From Candidatus Omnitrophica bacterium CG02_land_8_20_14_3_00__42_8 (GTDB lineage: Bacteria; Omnitrophota; Gorgyraeia; Gorgyraeales; Gorgyraeaceae): a DNA stretch of 5,193 bases. Within the stretch, counting starts at the first letter, position 1, and the number at the start of each line of letters is the position of its first letter. Below, one piece after another: positions 1 to 5,180 of this stretch. The stretch spans positions 1 through 5,193 of the forward strand of contig PEUD01000018.1 of the NCBI GenBank assembly GCA_002780805.1, read 5' to 3'. Both the position numbers and the translations under genes were made by a program. The notes beneath the pieces are model-generated. The model did no database searches and had not been told where the DNA came from. It saw nothing but the letters and a program-made list of their open reading frames with translations.

Positions 1-512
1 TTTTCTTCGCCTATCTTTTTAAGGAATTTCGCCTTTACTATCCCACTTACCTCTTCTATAGAAACAAGATTATTCACTTTCAAAAAAGCCCCGAGCATAG
101 GCATATTAGGCATCGGGATTTTTAATGTTTCCAAAGCAATATTTGTAGCGTCCACAGTGCCTACCTTCCCTTTTTTAAGGCCTATTTTTTTGCGTATCTC
201 ATCCGGAGATTTATCACTATTCACAAGAAGCACGCCATCTTCCTTCAAGCCTTCTGTCACATCCACTACTCCCAAAAGAGTGGGGTCTATAACAATAACC
301 ACATTAGGATTTTTTACAGAACTATGGACATATATAGGTTCGTCGCTTATGCGGGTATATGCCTTCATAGGAGCTCCCGCCCTTTCAGGCCCATACTCAG
401 GGAACGCCTGTATGTATTTACCTATATCAAGGGCCGCTTCTCCTAAAAACTGAGACGCTGTTTTTGCCCCCTGGCCGCCTCTTCCGTGCCATGCAACTTC
501 TACCATTGACAT
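1..512 (-). CDS. porG: 2-oxoacid (pyruvate):ferredoxin oxidoreductase, gamma subunit, 3'-truncated by window edge
   Basis: This is the gamma subunit of a multi-subunit pyruvate or related 2-oxoacid:ferredoxin oxidoreductase, which oxidatively decarboxylates a 2-oxoacid to acyl-CoA and reduces ferredoxin in the cytoplasm. The visible 170 residues begin MSMVEVAWHGRGGQGAKTAS, carrying the WHGRGGQG motif that opens this family (residues 8-15). Family-typical stretches follow: FPEYGPERAGAP (37-48), a VVIVIDPTLL strand and turn (71-80), and PMPNMPMLGAF (133-143). Family members are usually about 180-195 residues, so only the last 10-25 are probably missing beyond base 1. Met1 (base 512) has GAGGG five nt upstream. 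Met3 (base 506) is an alternative that gives the more usual MVEV start. The gene has its own promoter and leader, so it probably opens a por operon continuing leftward, as gamma-first por operons often do. Substrate (pyruvate, 2-oxoisovalerate or 2-oxoglutarate) cannot be decided from gamma alone. Confidence 0.93.
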   Translation of the reverse strand, partial: MSMVEVAWHGRGGQGAKTASQFLGEAALDIGKYIQAFPEYGPERAGAPMKAYTRISDEPIYVHSSVKNPNVVIVIDPTLLGVVDVTEGLKEDGVLLVNSDKSPDEIRKKIGLKKGKVGTVDATNIALETLKIPMPNMPMLGAFLKVNNLVSIEEVSGIVKAKFLKKIGEE

Positions 513-517
513 AATTA

Positions 518-522
518 CCCTC
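518..522 (-). promoter_or_regulatory. ribosome binding site of porG (GAGGG)
   Basis: GAGGG is separated by 5 nt (TAATT) from the ATG at 512 and supports that start over Met3, for which the spacing would be 11 nt. It is the clearest Shine-Dalgarno sequence next to a called start in the window, and it is supplied by the repeat unit rather than by unique leader sequence. Confidence 0.65.
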
Positions 523-538
523 ACCCTAACCCTCTCCC
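518..538 (-). promoter_or_regulatory. putative G-quadruplex overlapping the porG ribosome binding site
   Basis: On the minus (mRNA) strand four GGG runs (538-536, 532-530, 526-524, 520-518) are separated by three 3-nt loops: AGA, TTA and TGA. This fits the compact G3N3 pattern of a three-tetrad quadruplex. It ends five nt before the ATG, and its last run is part of the GAGGG ribosome binding site. Its first two runs are also one arm of the adjacent hairpin, so hairpin and quadruplex exclude each other. The motif is seen directly; any role in translational control of porG is inference. Confidence 0.5.
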
Positions 539-577
539 ATAAATGGGAGAGGGCATTATTTTAAAAAACGTCTTTTT

Positions 578-606
578 ATTGTATAACCCTGCTATATATT
601 TGTCAA
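578..606 (-). promoter_or_regulatory. sigma70-type promoter of the porG transcription unit
   Basis: On the minus strand a perfect -35 box TTGACA (606-601) is followed by a 17-nt spacer and the -10 box TACAAT (583-578), one mismatch from TATAAT. The expected start is near base 571-572, giving a leader of about 59 nt before the ATG at 512. The -35 box contains the TGA stop codon of recR (605-603), so the promoter begins exactly where recR ends. This implies that porG is transcribed separately from dnaX-recR, although read-through is possible since no intrinsic terminator lies between. Confidence 0.75.
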
Positions 607-1214
607 GTTCGATTAGATACAGGAAGCCTTCCCTCAAGAGCCCTTATCAGGGTGGCCTGGTCTATATACTCCAGGTTCCCGCCCACAGGAATGCCATACG
701 CAATGCGGCTTATTTTGATCTTTAAGGGCTTGATGCACTCTGAAAGATACAATGCAGTGGTCTCGCCTTCCGCGTTTGAATCAGTGGCAAGTATTACTTC
801 CTTTACCTTATCCTCTTTGATGCGGCTTAAAAGCTCTTTTATCCTTAATTCTTCAGGCCCGATGCCATCCAGAGGAGCTATAACTCCGAAAAGTACATGA
901 TACACGCCTTTGTACCTGCCTGATTTTTCTATAAGTATCAAATCTGTCGGCTCTTCCACAACGCAAACCGTGGTTTTATCCCTTCTGGGGTCACTGCAGA
1001 TAGAACAGATTTCCTTCTCGCTGAGATTCCCGCATTTCTCACAAAACCTCATGTCTTCTTTTACCCTGCGTATCACGGAAGAAAATTTTACCATTTCATC
1101 GCCGGGCGCCTTGAGCACATAAAAAGCCATCCTTTCGGCAGTCTTTGCGCCTATGCCCGGCATTTTCTTAAAACAATCTATTAATTCCTGCATGGATTTT
1201 GTATAAGCGCTCAT
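603..1214 (-). CDS. recR: Recombination mediator protein RecR
   Basis: RecR works with RecO (and RecF in many bacteria) to load RecA on SSB-coated single-stranded DNA at gaps during recombinational repair in the cytoplasm. The 203-residue length is normal for the family. An N-terminal helix-hairpin-helix covers MPGIGAKTAERMAF (18-31). A four-cysteine zinc site follows (C58, C61, C70, C73; spacing C-x2-C-x8-C-x2-C). A Toprim domain occupies about 80-175, with acidic motif ATDSNAEGE (143-151) in the place of the usual ATNPTVEGE. The C-terminal Walker-B-like region reads GIPVGGNLEYIDQATLIRALEGR (174-196). The start at 1214 lies one nt after the dnaX stop (TGATATG) and has no good Shine-Dalgarno sequence, so translational coupling to dnaX is likely. 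An ATG at 1193 would cut the N-terminal helix and is less likely. The stop codon at 605-603 lies within the -35 box of the next promoter. Confidence 0.97.
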   Translation of the reverse strand: MSAYTKSMQELIDCFKKMPGIGAKTAERMAFYVLKAPGDEMVKFSSVIRRVKEDMRFCEKCGNLSEKEICSICSDPRRDKTTVCVVEEPTDLILIEKSGRYKGVYHVLFGVIAPLDGIGPEELRIKELLSRIKEDKVKEVILATDSNAEGETTALYLSECIKPLKIKISRIAYGIPVGGNLEYIDQATLIRALEGRLPVSNRT

Positions 1215-1215
1215 A

Positions 1216-2883
1216 TCAGTTATTCTTGGTTGACTTAAAAATTCTGCCGCCGAATATATTCAGCGCGGAACCAATCACAGGCTCTTTAGCCTTTAATTCT
1301 TCCTTAATAACATTAGCGCCAGGCACAGGTTCTTTTTGTTTTTTATCGGTCGCAACAAAACTCATCTTTACAGGCATGTCCATTATCTGCGAGAGCACCT
1401 GCTCTATGGCGTCTTTACTGTGTTTTTCTTCAAGCACTTCCCTGTGAAAATTCAATTCCTTCGGAAATCCTATTATTATTGTATTGCCGTTTACAGAATC
1501 AGGCTCTCCTTCCGCGAGGTAAGAAGAGATGGACATCTTTTTAACCGCCATGGCTTTCACAAGTATGGGCCAGGCATTTTTAACTCTGGTCATATCTATT
1601 GATTCCTGAGCGACGCTATCCTGGCCAGGCGCAGGGTTAGGCCTTTCCGGCTTTTTGATGTTTTCAGAGGCAGGAAAGATTTTCTTTAAAAAAGATTTTT
1701 CCTGGGGCGCTGCAGCCGGCTGCGGTTTGGGCGCCTCGCTAACGACAGGCCCTGCATCCTGTAATTTAGAAAGTATTTCCTCTATTGAAGCAATGGATTC
1801 CCTGGAAGCAAGCTTTATCATTGAAAGCTCAAAAACTATTCTTTCGGGAAGAAGCTGTCTTATCATCTTAAGGCCGCTGGAGATGACGCTTATGATATAA
1901 AATATATCTCCCTGCGTAAACGAATCCGCCTGCTTTTTAATCCTGTCTATAGAATCTTTTGGAAGGCTTATTATTTCATCAGACACTATTCCAGATTTGA
2001 CTATCATTATATTTCTAAAATGTTCCAGAAGTTCCATAAGAAATTGCTTCGCGTCCTTGCCTGAATTCAATATCTCATCCACCAGGTGAATGCCTGATTT
2101 TACATCCTTATTAATAATAAGTTCCGCGCTTTTAAAGAGCGTCTCCTGGTCTATCATGCCAAGCGATTCTATCACATCCTTTAGATGAATTTTGCCTTTG
2201 CTGAAAGACGCTATCTGATCAAGGATGCCTTCCGCGTCGCGCATGCTTCCGTCAGATGCCTTTGCGATATATAAAAACGCGTCCTCGTCTATATTCAGGT
2301 GTTCAACTTTACTGATCTCGCGAAGCTTCGCCATGATGTCCTTCATCTGTATGCGCCTGAAATCAAACCTCTGACACCTGGAAAGTACAGTAGGTAAAAC
2401 TTTATGCGGTTCTGTAGTGGCAAATATGAATTTTACGTGCGGCGGCGGCTCTTCTAAGGTTTTTAAGAGAGCGTTAAAAGCCTCTGTCGTAAGCATATGC
2501 ACCTCATCTATGATGTATATCTTGAAATGGCCTTTTAAAGGGGAAAATTTTACAGTCTCTCTAAGATTCCTGATCTCGTCTATGCCGCGGTTTGAAGCGC
2601 CGTCTATCTCTATCACGTCCATGCTGGAACCTGACGTTATCTCTTCGCAGGAGCTGCACACGTTGCATGGTTTTATAGAAGGCCCCTTTTCACAGTTCAG
2701 TGCCTTGGAAAATATCCTGGCAGTAGATGTCTTGCCTATGCCCCTGGGCCCTGCAAATAAATAGGCGTGGTGGAGCCTCGCCATTGAAATAGCATTCTTA
2801 AGGGTAGTGGTAATATGCTCCTGGCCTACTATCTCGTCAAAATCCTGGGGCCGCCATTTACGCGCAAAAGGTAAGTATGCCAT
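1216..2883 (-). CDS. dnaX: DNA polymerase III subunit tau (full-length DnaX)
   Basis: DnaX is the AAA+ motor of the clamp loader that places the sliding clamp on primed DNA and links polymerase cores at the fork. Of its 555 residues, 1-222 form the ATPase: Walker A GPRGIGKT (45-52), zinc cysteines C64, C73, C76 and C79 (the same numbering as E. coli), Walker B IIDEVH (124-129), sensor 1 FATTEPHKV (154-162), arginine finger in LSRC (167-170), and sensor 2 GSMRDAEG (212-219). Helical oligomerisation domain III spans about 225-360. A Pro/Ala/Lys-rich linker covers about 370-430. A conserved C-terminal DnaX domain lies at about 430-510, and a terminal PVIGSALNIFGGRI motif at 535-548. The start MAYLPFARKWRPQ aligns with the usual family N-terminus; no clear Shine-Dalgarno precedes it. 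The linker contains a candidate -1 frameshift site at residues 397-399, described separately. recR follows after one nt; ybaB is not present between them. Confidence 0.97.
   Translation of the reverse strand: MAYLPFARKWRPQDFDEIVGQEHITTTLKNAISMARLHHAYLFAGPRGIGKTSTARIFSKALNCEKGPSIKPCNVCSSCEEITSGSSMDVIEIDGASNRGIDEIRNLRETVKFSPLKGHFKIYIIDEVHMLTTEAFNALLKTLEEPPPHVKFIFATTEPHKVLPTVLSRCQRFDFRRIQMKDIMAKLREISKVEHLNIDEDAFLYIAKASDGSMRDAEGILDQIASFSKGKIHLKDVIESLGMIDQETLFKSAELIINKDVKSGIHLVDEILNSGKDAKQFLMELLEHFRNIMIVKSGIVSDEIISLPKDSIDRIKKQADSFTQGDIFYIISVISSGLKMIRQLLPERIVFELSMIKLASRESIASIEEILSKLQDAGPVVSEAPKPQPAAAPQEKSFLKKIFPASENIKKPERPNPAPGQDSVAQESIDMTRVKNAWPILVKAMAVKKMSISSYLAEGEPDSVNGNTIIIGFPKELNFHREVLEEKHSKDAIEQVLSQIMDMPVKMSFVATDKKQKEPVPGANVIKEELKAKEPVIGSALNIFGGRIFKSTKNN
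1664..2883 (-). other. dnaX: Candidate frameshift product: short gamma-like DnaX (406 aa)
   Basis: If ribosomes slip -1 at the T TTT TTA heptamer, translation continues after Leu399 as Lys-Glu-Asn-Leu-Ser-Cys-Leu and stops at TGA (1666-1664). The result is a 406-residue protein with the complete ATPase and domain III but without the C-terminal domain (about 430-555). This mirrors the E. coli gamma subunit, where a -1 slip gives a 431-residue form from a 643-residue tau. The heptamer, reading frames and stop are seen directly; that the shift happens in vivo is inference. Confidence 0.5.
1687..1693 (-). promoter_or_regulatory. Slippery heptamer T TTT TTA (candidate programmed -1 frameshift site)
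   Basis: In the dnaX frame the codons are TCT TTT TTA (Ser397-Phe398-Leu399), so TTTTTTA fits the X XXY YYZ rule for tandem -1 slippage. It has the same heptamer as the HIV-1 gag-pol site. Seven nt downstream, TCTTTCC (1679-1673) can pair with GGAAAGG (1648-1642), including one G-U pair, around a 24-nt loop; this is a weak stem at about the usual spacing. An SD-like AGGA (1703-1700 region) lies about 6 nt upstream, closer than the roughly 10 nt of the E. coli dnaX stimulator, so its role is doubtful. Confidence 0.5.
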
Positions 2884-2945
2884 AAGTTAAAATTTTATCA
2901 CAGATTATGAATAAAAGAAACTAAAAATAAAAATTAGAATTGAGG
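2884..2945 (-). other. AT-rich spacer between PIG-L gene and dnaX
   Basis: This 62-nt gap is very AT-rich. It contains -10-like hexamers on the minus strand (CATAAT about 20 nt and TAAAAT about 8 nt before the dnaX ATG) but no convincing -35 box, no Shine-Dalgarno sequence and no hairpin with T-run. dnaX may have a weak promoter here with a very short leader, or be read through from the upstream block. The sequence does not decide between these. Confidence 0.3.
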
Positions 2946-4322
2946 TTATTGCTGTAAATATATTACGCGCCAAGCTGTTTCATCCAAAGGCAGGCTGTCC
3001 GGATGAGTCCTGGCGCAGGATAAAATACGGTCTGGATTACCGAGCAGGCCCAAAGGAACCTTCAGGGTCAATTCATTATCCTGCGTTTCAATTTCAATAT
3101 TTTTAACCTGCAGAGGCTGTTTTTTATCCCTGACGTGCAATCCCAGGCTGTCTGCCCTGATATATAATTTAGGCATTTTGTTGAAATCTGTTTTACGATT
3201 ATACCCTATAAGAAAAATAGAAACGCCTAAATCCTTATTTATCTTTTTCTTTAAATGAAACCTCGCGAGCAGTCTGCCGCCACTAACCGCATAGGCAATA
3301 TCAGGCACTATGTTGTTTTCCTCATCTTTCTTGTATTCAGGATCTGTTTCAAGACTATGATAAACCTTTAGATCCTGCCATTTGATTTCTCCAGAATCCC
3401 CCGGATCTAATCTGAGCGTTGGAAAATCCCCGAAAAGCTCATTACTGCGGCTGAATGTAAATAGATATTTTGGATTGGATGCATTCTGGCTCTTATAAAA
3501 AGCTGTGGTATCCCGCTTTATCTTTATCTCTTCTTCTGTTAATTTCAAACTATGCCACGCTATCCCGTTATCAGCTAGTGAATCGGGCGGTTCCAGTGCT
3601 ATTTCAGGATGATAACCCCGCGGAAGAGGCCAGCGCGCGACATGTATAATATAAGGCAAAACCTGAGGAGAGTTAATCTTCCCTTCTAAATTCCACAAGG
3701 CAACTTGTAAAAATAGATATAATGACCTGTGGTCCCTGTTTACATCTGCAGGATGAGAAACAAATATCTTTGTCGGTTTAAAATCTAATATTATTTTTTC
3801 TATGTCCTTAAGAACGCTTTCTCCTACGTAAGGAGCACCGGGAGACATGGCTTCGGGATAAGAAACTTTGGATACCCTTGTAAATAAGCCCTTGTATGAG
3901 GCCACTTTCCCCCAGTATTTAGTAAATATCTCCGGCGTGCCAAAATCAGGGTAGCCTAAAAATATCAGGTCTGTCTGTTTCAATCCCAAAGAAACCATAG
4001 CCCGCACAGTTTCTTTTCTCCTTACTTCTCCCATGTGCAGGAATTCGCCTTTTCTGAAGGTGATTCTTTTTTCATACACAATAAATGCCAGCTCATTACT
4101 GTCGCCGTTTGTATAACAGACGACCTTTAATTTTGCATTTTTTTTCAAGGCGTTCTGTATGGCTCCGCACGCGCCTATAGTCTCATCGTCAGGATGCGGG
4201 GCTAGGATCAGCACCCTGTCATTTTTAGTAAAATTAACAGAACCTTTCTCCGCCTCTGCGGCCGCAGGAAAACACGAAACTAAAAATATGCAAAAAATTA
4301 TTATAGAGATTATTCTGCGCAT
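2946..4322 (-). CDS. Exported PIG-L family zinc deacetylase with C-terminal beta-rich domain (putative lipoprotein)
   Basis: PIG-L/LmbE proteins are zinc-dependent hydrolases that remove N-acetyl (or similar) groups from sugars, as in GlcNAc-PI, mycothiol and bacillithiol synthesis. This 458-residue protein has the family signature APHPDDE (41-47) and the second metal motif HPADVNRDH (190-198), so H43, D46 and H198 are the likely zinc ligands and D45 the likely general base. The N-terminus (1-17) is a signal peptide ending in lipobox LVS-C17, which predicts a lipid-anchored envelope protein; cleavage after the AAA stretch by signal peptidase I is the alternative. The catalytic domain runs to about 290. 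Residues about 310-458 form an additional strand-rich, Asp/Lys-rich domain that I do not recognise; its ending loosely recalls CBM9-like sugar-binding modules. The start overlaps the stop of the preceding small gene (TAATG) and lacks its own Shine-Dalgarno, so translation is probably coupled. The substrate is not known. Confidence 0.88.
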   Translation of the reverse strand: MRRIISIIIFCIFLVSCFPAAAEAEKGSVNFTKNDRVLILAPHPDDETIGACGAIQNALKKNAKLKVVCYTNGDSNELAFIVYEKRITFRKGEFLHMGEVRRKETVRAMVSLGLKQTDLIFLGYPDFGTPEIFTKYWGKVASYKGLFTRVSKVSYPEAMSPGAPYVGESVLKDIEKIILDFKPTKIFVSHPADVNRDHRSLYLFLQVALWNLEGKINSPQVLPYIIHVARWPLPRGYHPEIALEPPDSLADNGIAWHSLKLTEEEIKIKRDTTAFYKSQNASNPKYLFTFSRSNELFGDFPTLRLDPGDSGEIKWQDLKVYHSLETDPEYKKDEENNIVPDIAYAVSGGRLLARFHLKKKINKDLGVSIFLIGYNRKTDFNKMPKLYIRADSLGLHVRDKKQPLQVKNIEIETQDNELTLKVPLGLLGNPDRILSCARTHPDSLPLDETAWRVIYLQQ

Positions 4323-4507
4323 TATTTTTTACTGAGAAAAAGGATAAGTTTACCCGCTAACCATATGAAAAATACTAGAATGGCAATGCTTAACACAAGG
4401 CGTAAAATAAAGGCTATTAAGAGAAGGAGCGGAAAAAGCAAAAAACCCAGGCTCGCAATCACGCCAACAAATATTAAAAATACCATCCCCGTAAGAAATG
4501 CTTTCAT
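4322..4507 (-). CDS. Small hydrophobic membrane protein (61 aa), unknown function
   Basis: I do not recognise this protein. It is almost entirely hydrophobic, with two predicted transmembrane helices (about 4-31 and 33-55), a single Arg (R36) at the turn and a basic C-terminal end (LSKK). That it is real is supported by its position: it starts one nt after the upstream stop (TGATATG) and its stop overlaps the PIG-L start by one base (TAATG), so it fills the space between two convincing genes without slack. There is no separate Shine-Dalgarno, consistent with coupled translation. It may be an accessory subunit or membrane anchor for one of its neighbours, but this is inferred from position only. 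Confidence 0.7.
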   Translation of the reverse strand: MKAFLTGMVFLIFVGVIASLGFLLFPLLLLIAFILRLVLSIAILVFFIWLAGKLILFLSKK

Positions 4508-4508
4508 A

Positions 4509-5096
4509 TCATTTGTGCCAGAAAAATCTGATGTACTCCCAGATTTCTATTAATATAACCGCAGTGACTGTGGTCAGCATGGAAACTATTTCTTTTTTTA
4601 TCCAGAAAGATTTTAATGCTGCATACTTATTAAGCCTTAATAGGTAATCAATCCTTGGAAAATACTTAGGGGTCATTTTGCAATATTCTTTGTACTCATG
4701 GCCAAACCTCTCCAGAAGCGCCCTTTCTTCTTTTTTTATCTGAGGAATATAGATTAATAAAAAAACAGCGCTAAACAAGAAAAAAAACCAAAGCTCCAAT
4801 AACATCACCACAACCCCAGTACCTATTATAAATGTCCCGAAATACATAGGGTTTCTGATAATAGCATATGGGCCGTCTTTTACCAGGGCGTTGCCGTTGG
4901 AAGATTTTTCTTCTTTATACCCTCTTGCCGAGATGCGAAATAAAAAGCCAAACAATATAAGGCCCATGCCGGCCGCATTCAACAGCCCAGCCAGGACAGC
5001 CTGCCTCTGGTGAAGGAATACGAAATTAGAGAGCATAATAACTGCCCCCAAGCCTAAAAACATAAGGCCACCCTGTATTTTTATGCGGATTTTCAT
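4509..5096 (-). CDS. Isoprenylcysteine carboxyl methyltransferase / PEMT-like integral membrane methyltransferase
   Basis: This 195-residue integral membrane protein belongs to the ICMT/phospholipid methyltransferase superfamily, which binds S-adenosylmethionine at the membrane face and methylates lipid-like or prenylated substrates. Family hallmarks are LVKDGPYAIIRNPMYFG (71-87; RNPMY in place of the usual RHPxY) and the C-terminal EERALLERFGHEYKEYCKMTPKYFPRI (123-149), with EE, the F/Y-rich stretch and Pro143. Hydrophobic helices lie at about 11-29, 35-54 and 86-118 (a hairpin). Beyond the usual family end there is a further segment of about 45 residues with one more hydrophobic helix (168-186). 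No Shine-Dalgarno precedes the ATG at 5096. An internal ATG at 5063 (Met12) has AGGGTGG four nt upstream and would give a 184-residue protein, so the true start is uncertain. The bacterial substrate is unknown; true prenylcysteine proteins are not expected. It is the first gene of the tight three-gene block. Confidence 0.87.
   Translation of the reverse strand: MKIRIKIQGGLMFLGLGAVIMLSNFVFLHQRQAVLAGLLNAAGMGLILFGFLFRISARGYKEEKSSNGNALVKDGPYAIIRNPMYFGTFIIGTGVVVMLLELWFFFLFSAVFLLIYIPQIKKEERALLERFGHEYKEYCKMTPKYFPRIDYLLRLNKYAALKSFWIKKEIVSMLTTVTAVILIEIWEYIRFFWHK
5068..5074 (-). promoter_or_regulatory. Candidate ribosome binding site for an alternative start at 5063
   Basis: AGGGTGG lies 4 nt before an in-frame ATG (5063-5061, Met12 of the methyltransferase). 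The upstream ATG at 5096 is preceded only by AT-rich sequence. This favours the internal start on ribosome-binding grounds, although the 11 extra residues (basic, MKIRIKIQGG) would be a reasonable cytoplasmic N-terminus before the first helix. Confidence 0.4.
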
Positions 5097-5151
5097 GATA
5101 AATATTTATATAACTGTGTATCTGTTGACTAAATATAACCAAGAATGAAGC

Positions 5152-5180
5152 TTAACATATTGCCAGTCTTGTGGTATACT
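5152..5180 (+). promoter_or_regulatory. Strong divergent sigma70-type promoter pointing out of the window
   Basis: On the plus strand TTAACA (5152-5157; one mismatch to TTGACA) is separated by exactly 17 nt from TATACT (5175-5180; one mismatch to TATAAT). The -10 box is preceded by TGG, giving the extended -10 form TGnTATACT. Transcription would start at about 5186-5188, near the CCAGGGGA at the edge. The target is a gene or stable RNA beyond base 5193, divergent from the methyltransferase block. No equally good promoter was found on the minus strand in the 97 bp before 5096. Confidence 0.7.

Larger units (their letters stand above)
517..553 (-). repeat. GC-rich palindromic repeat unit in the porG leader
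   Basis: Bases 530-540 and 543-553 form a perfect 11-bp inverted repeat (CCCTCTCCCAT and ATGGGAGAGGG) around a 2-nt centre. On one side it is extended by the related runs CCCTCACCC (518-526). The composition is unlike the A/T-rich DNA around it. From memory, units of the form CCCTCACCC-TAA-CCCTCTCCC with a GGGAGAGGG return arm recur between genes in many bacterial genomes, which suggests a REP/MITE-like dispersed element. Only one copy is visible here, so repetitiveness is not shown. It sits wholly in the untranslated leader and is not followed by a T-run in the direction of the genes, so it is not a terminator for recR. Confidence 0.6.

Noticed and set aside
157..453. Plus-strand open frame of 98 codons and other plus-strand frames across the window
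   Set aside because: They lie opposite convincing minus-strand genes (porG, recR, dnaX, methyltransferase block), show no recognisable domain, and follow the low stop frequency of the complementary coding strand.
530..560. Hairpin as an intrinsic terminator
   Set aside because: In the direction of the genes (minus strand) the stem is followed by G-rich sequence and the porG start, not by a T-run. The T-rich tail lies on the plus-strand side, where no gene ends. It also lies downstream of the porG promoter.
543..725. Plus-strand 60-codon frame starting in the palindrome
   Set aside because: The start is the ATGGGAGAGGG arm of the repeat, and the rest overlaps the porG leader and the recR 3' end in antisense. 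There is no ribosome binding site or family similarity.
1681..1700. A-run slippage like the E. coli A AAA AAG or the Thermus long A-run in dnaX
   Set aside because: The A-runs here are only four or five long and not in the X XXY YYZ phase. Only the T-run heptamer fits.
2884..2945. A dnaX promoter
   Set aside because: -10-like hexamers exist, but no -35 box at 16-18 nt matches more than about two or three positions, which is expected by chance in such AT-rich DNA.
5097..5151. Minus-strand promoter for the methyltransferase block
   Set aside because: TATATT and TATATA-like boxes are present, but no acceptable -35 lies at the right distance. The region is too AT-rich to choose one.
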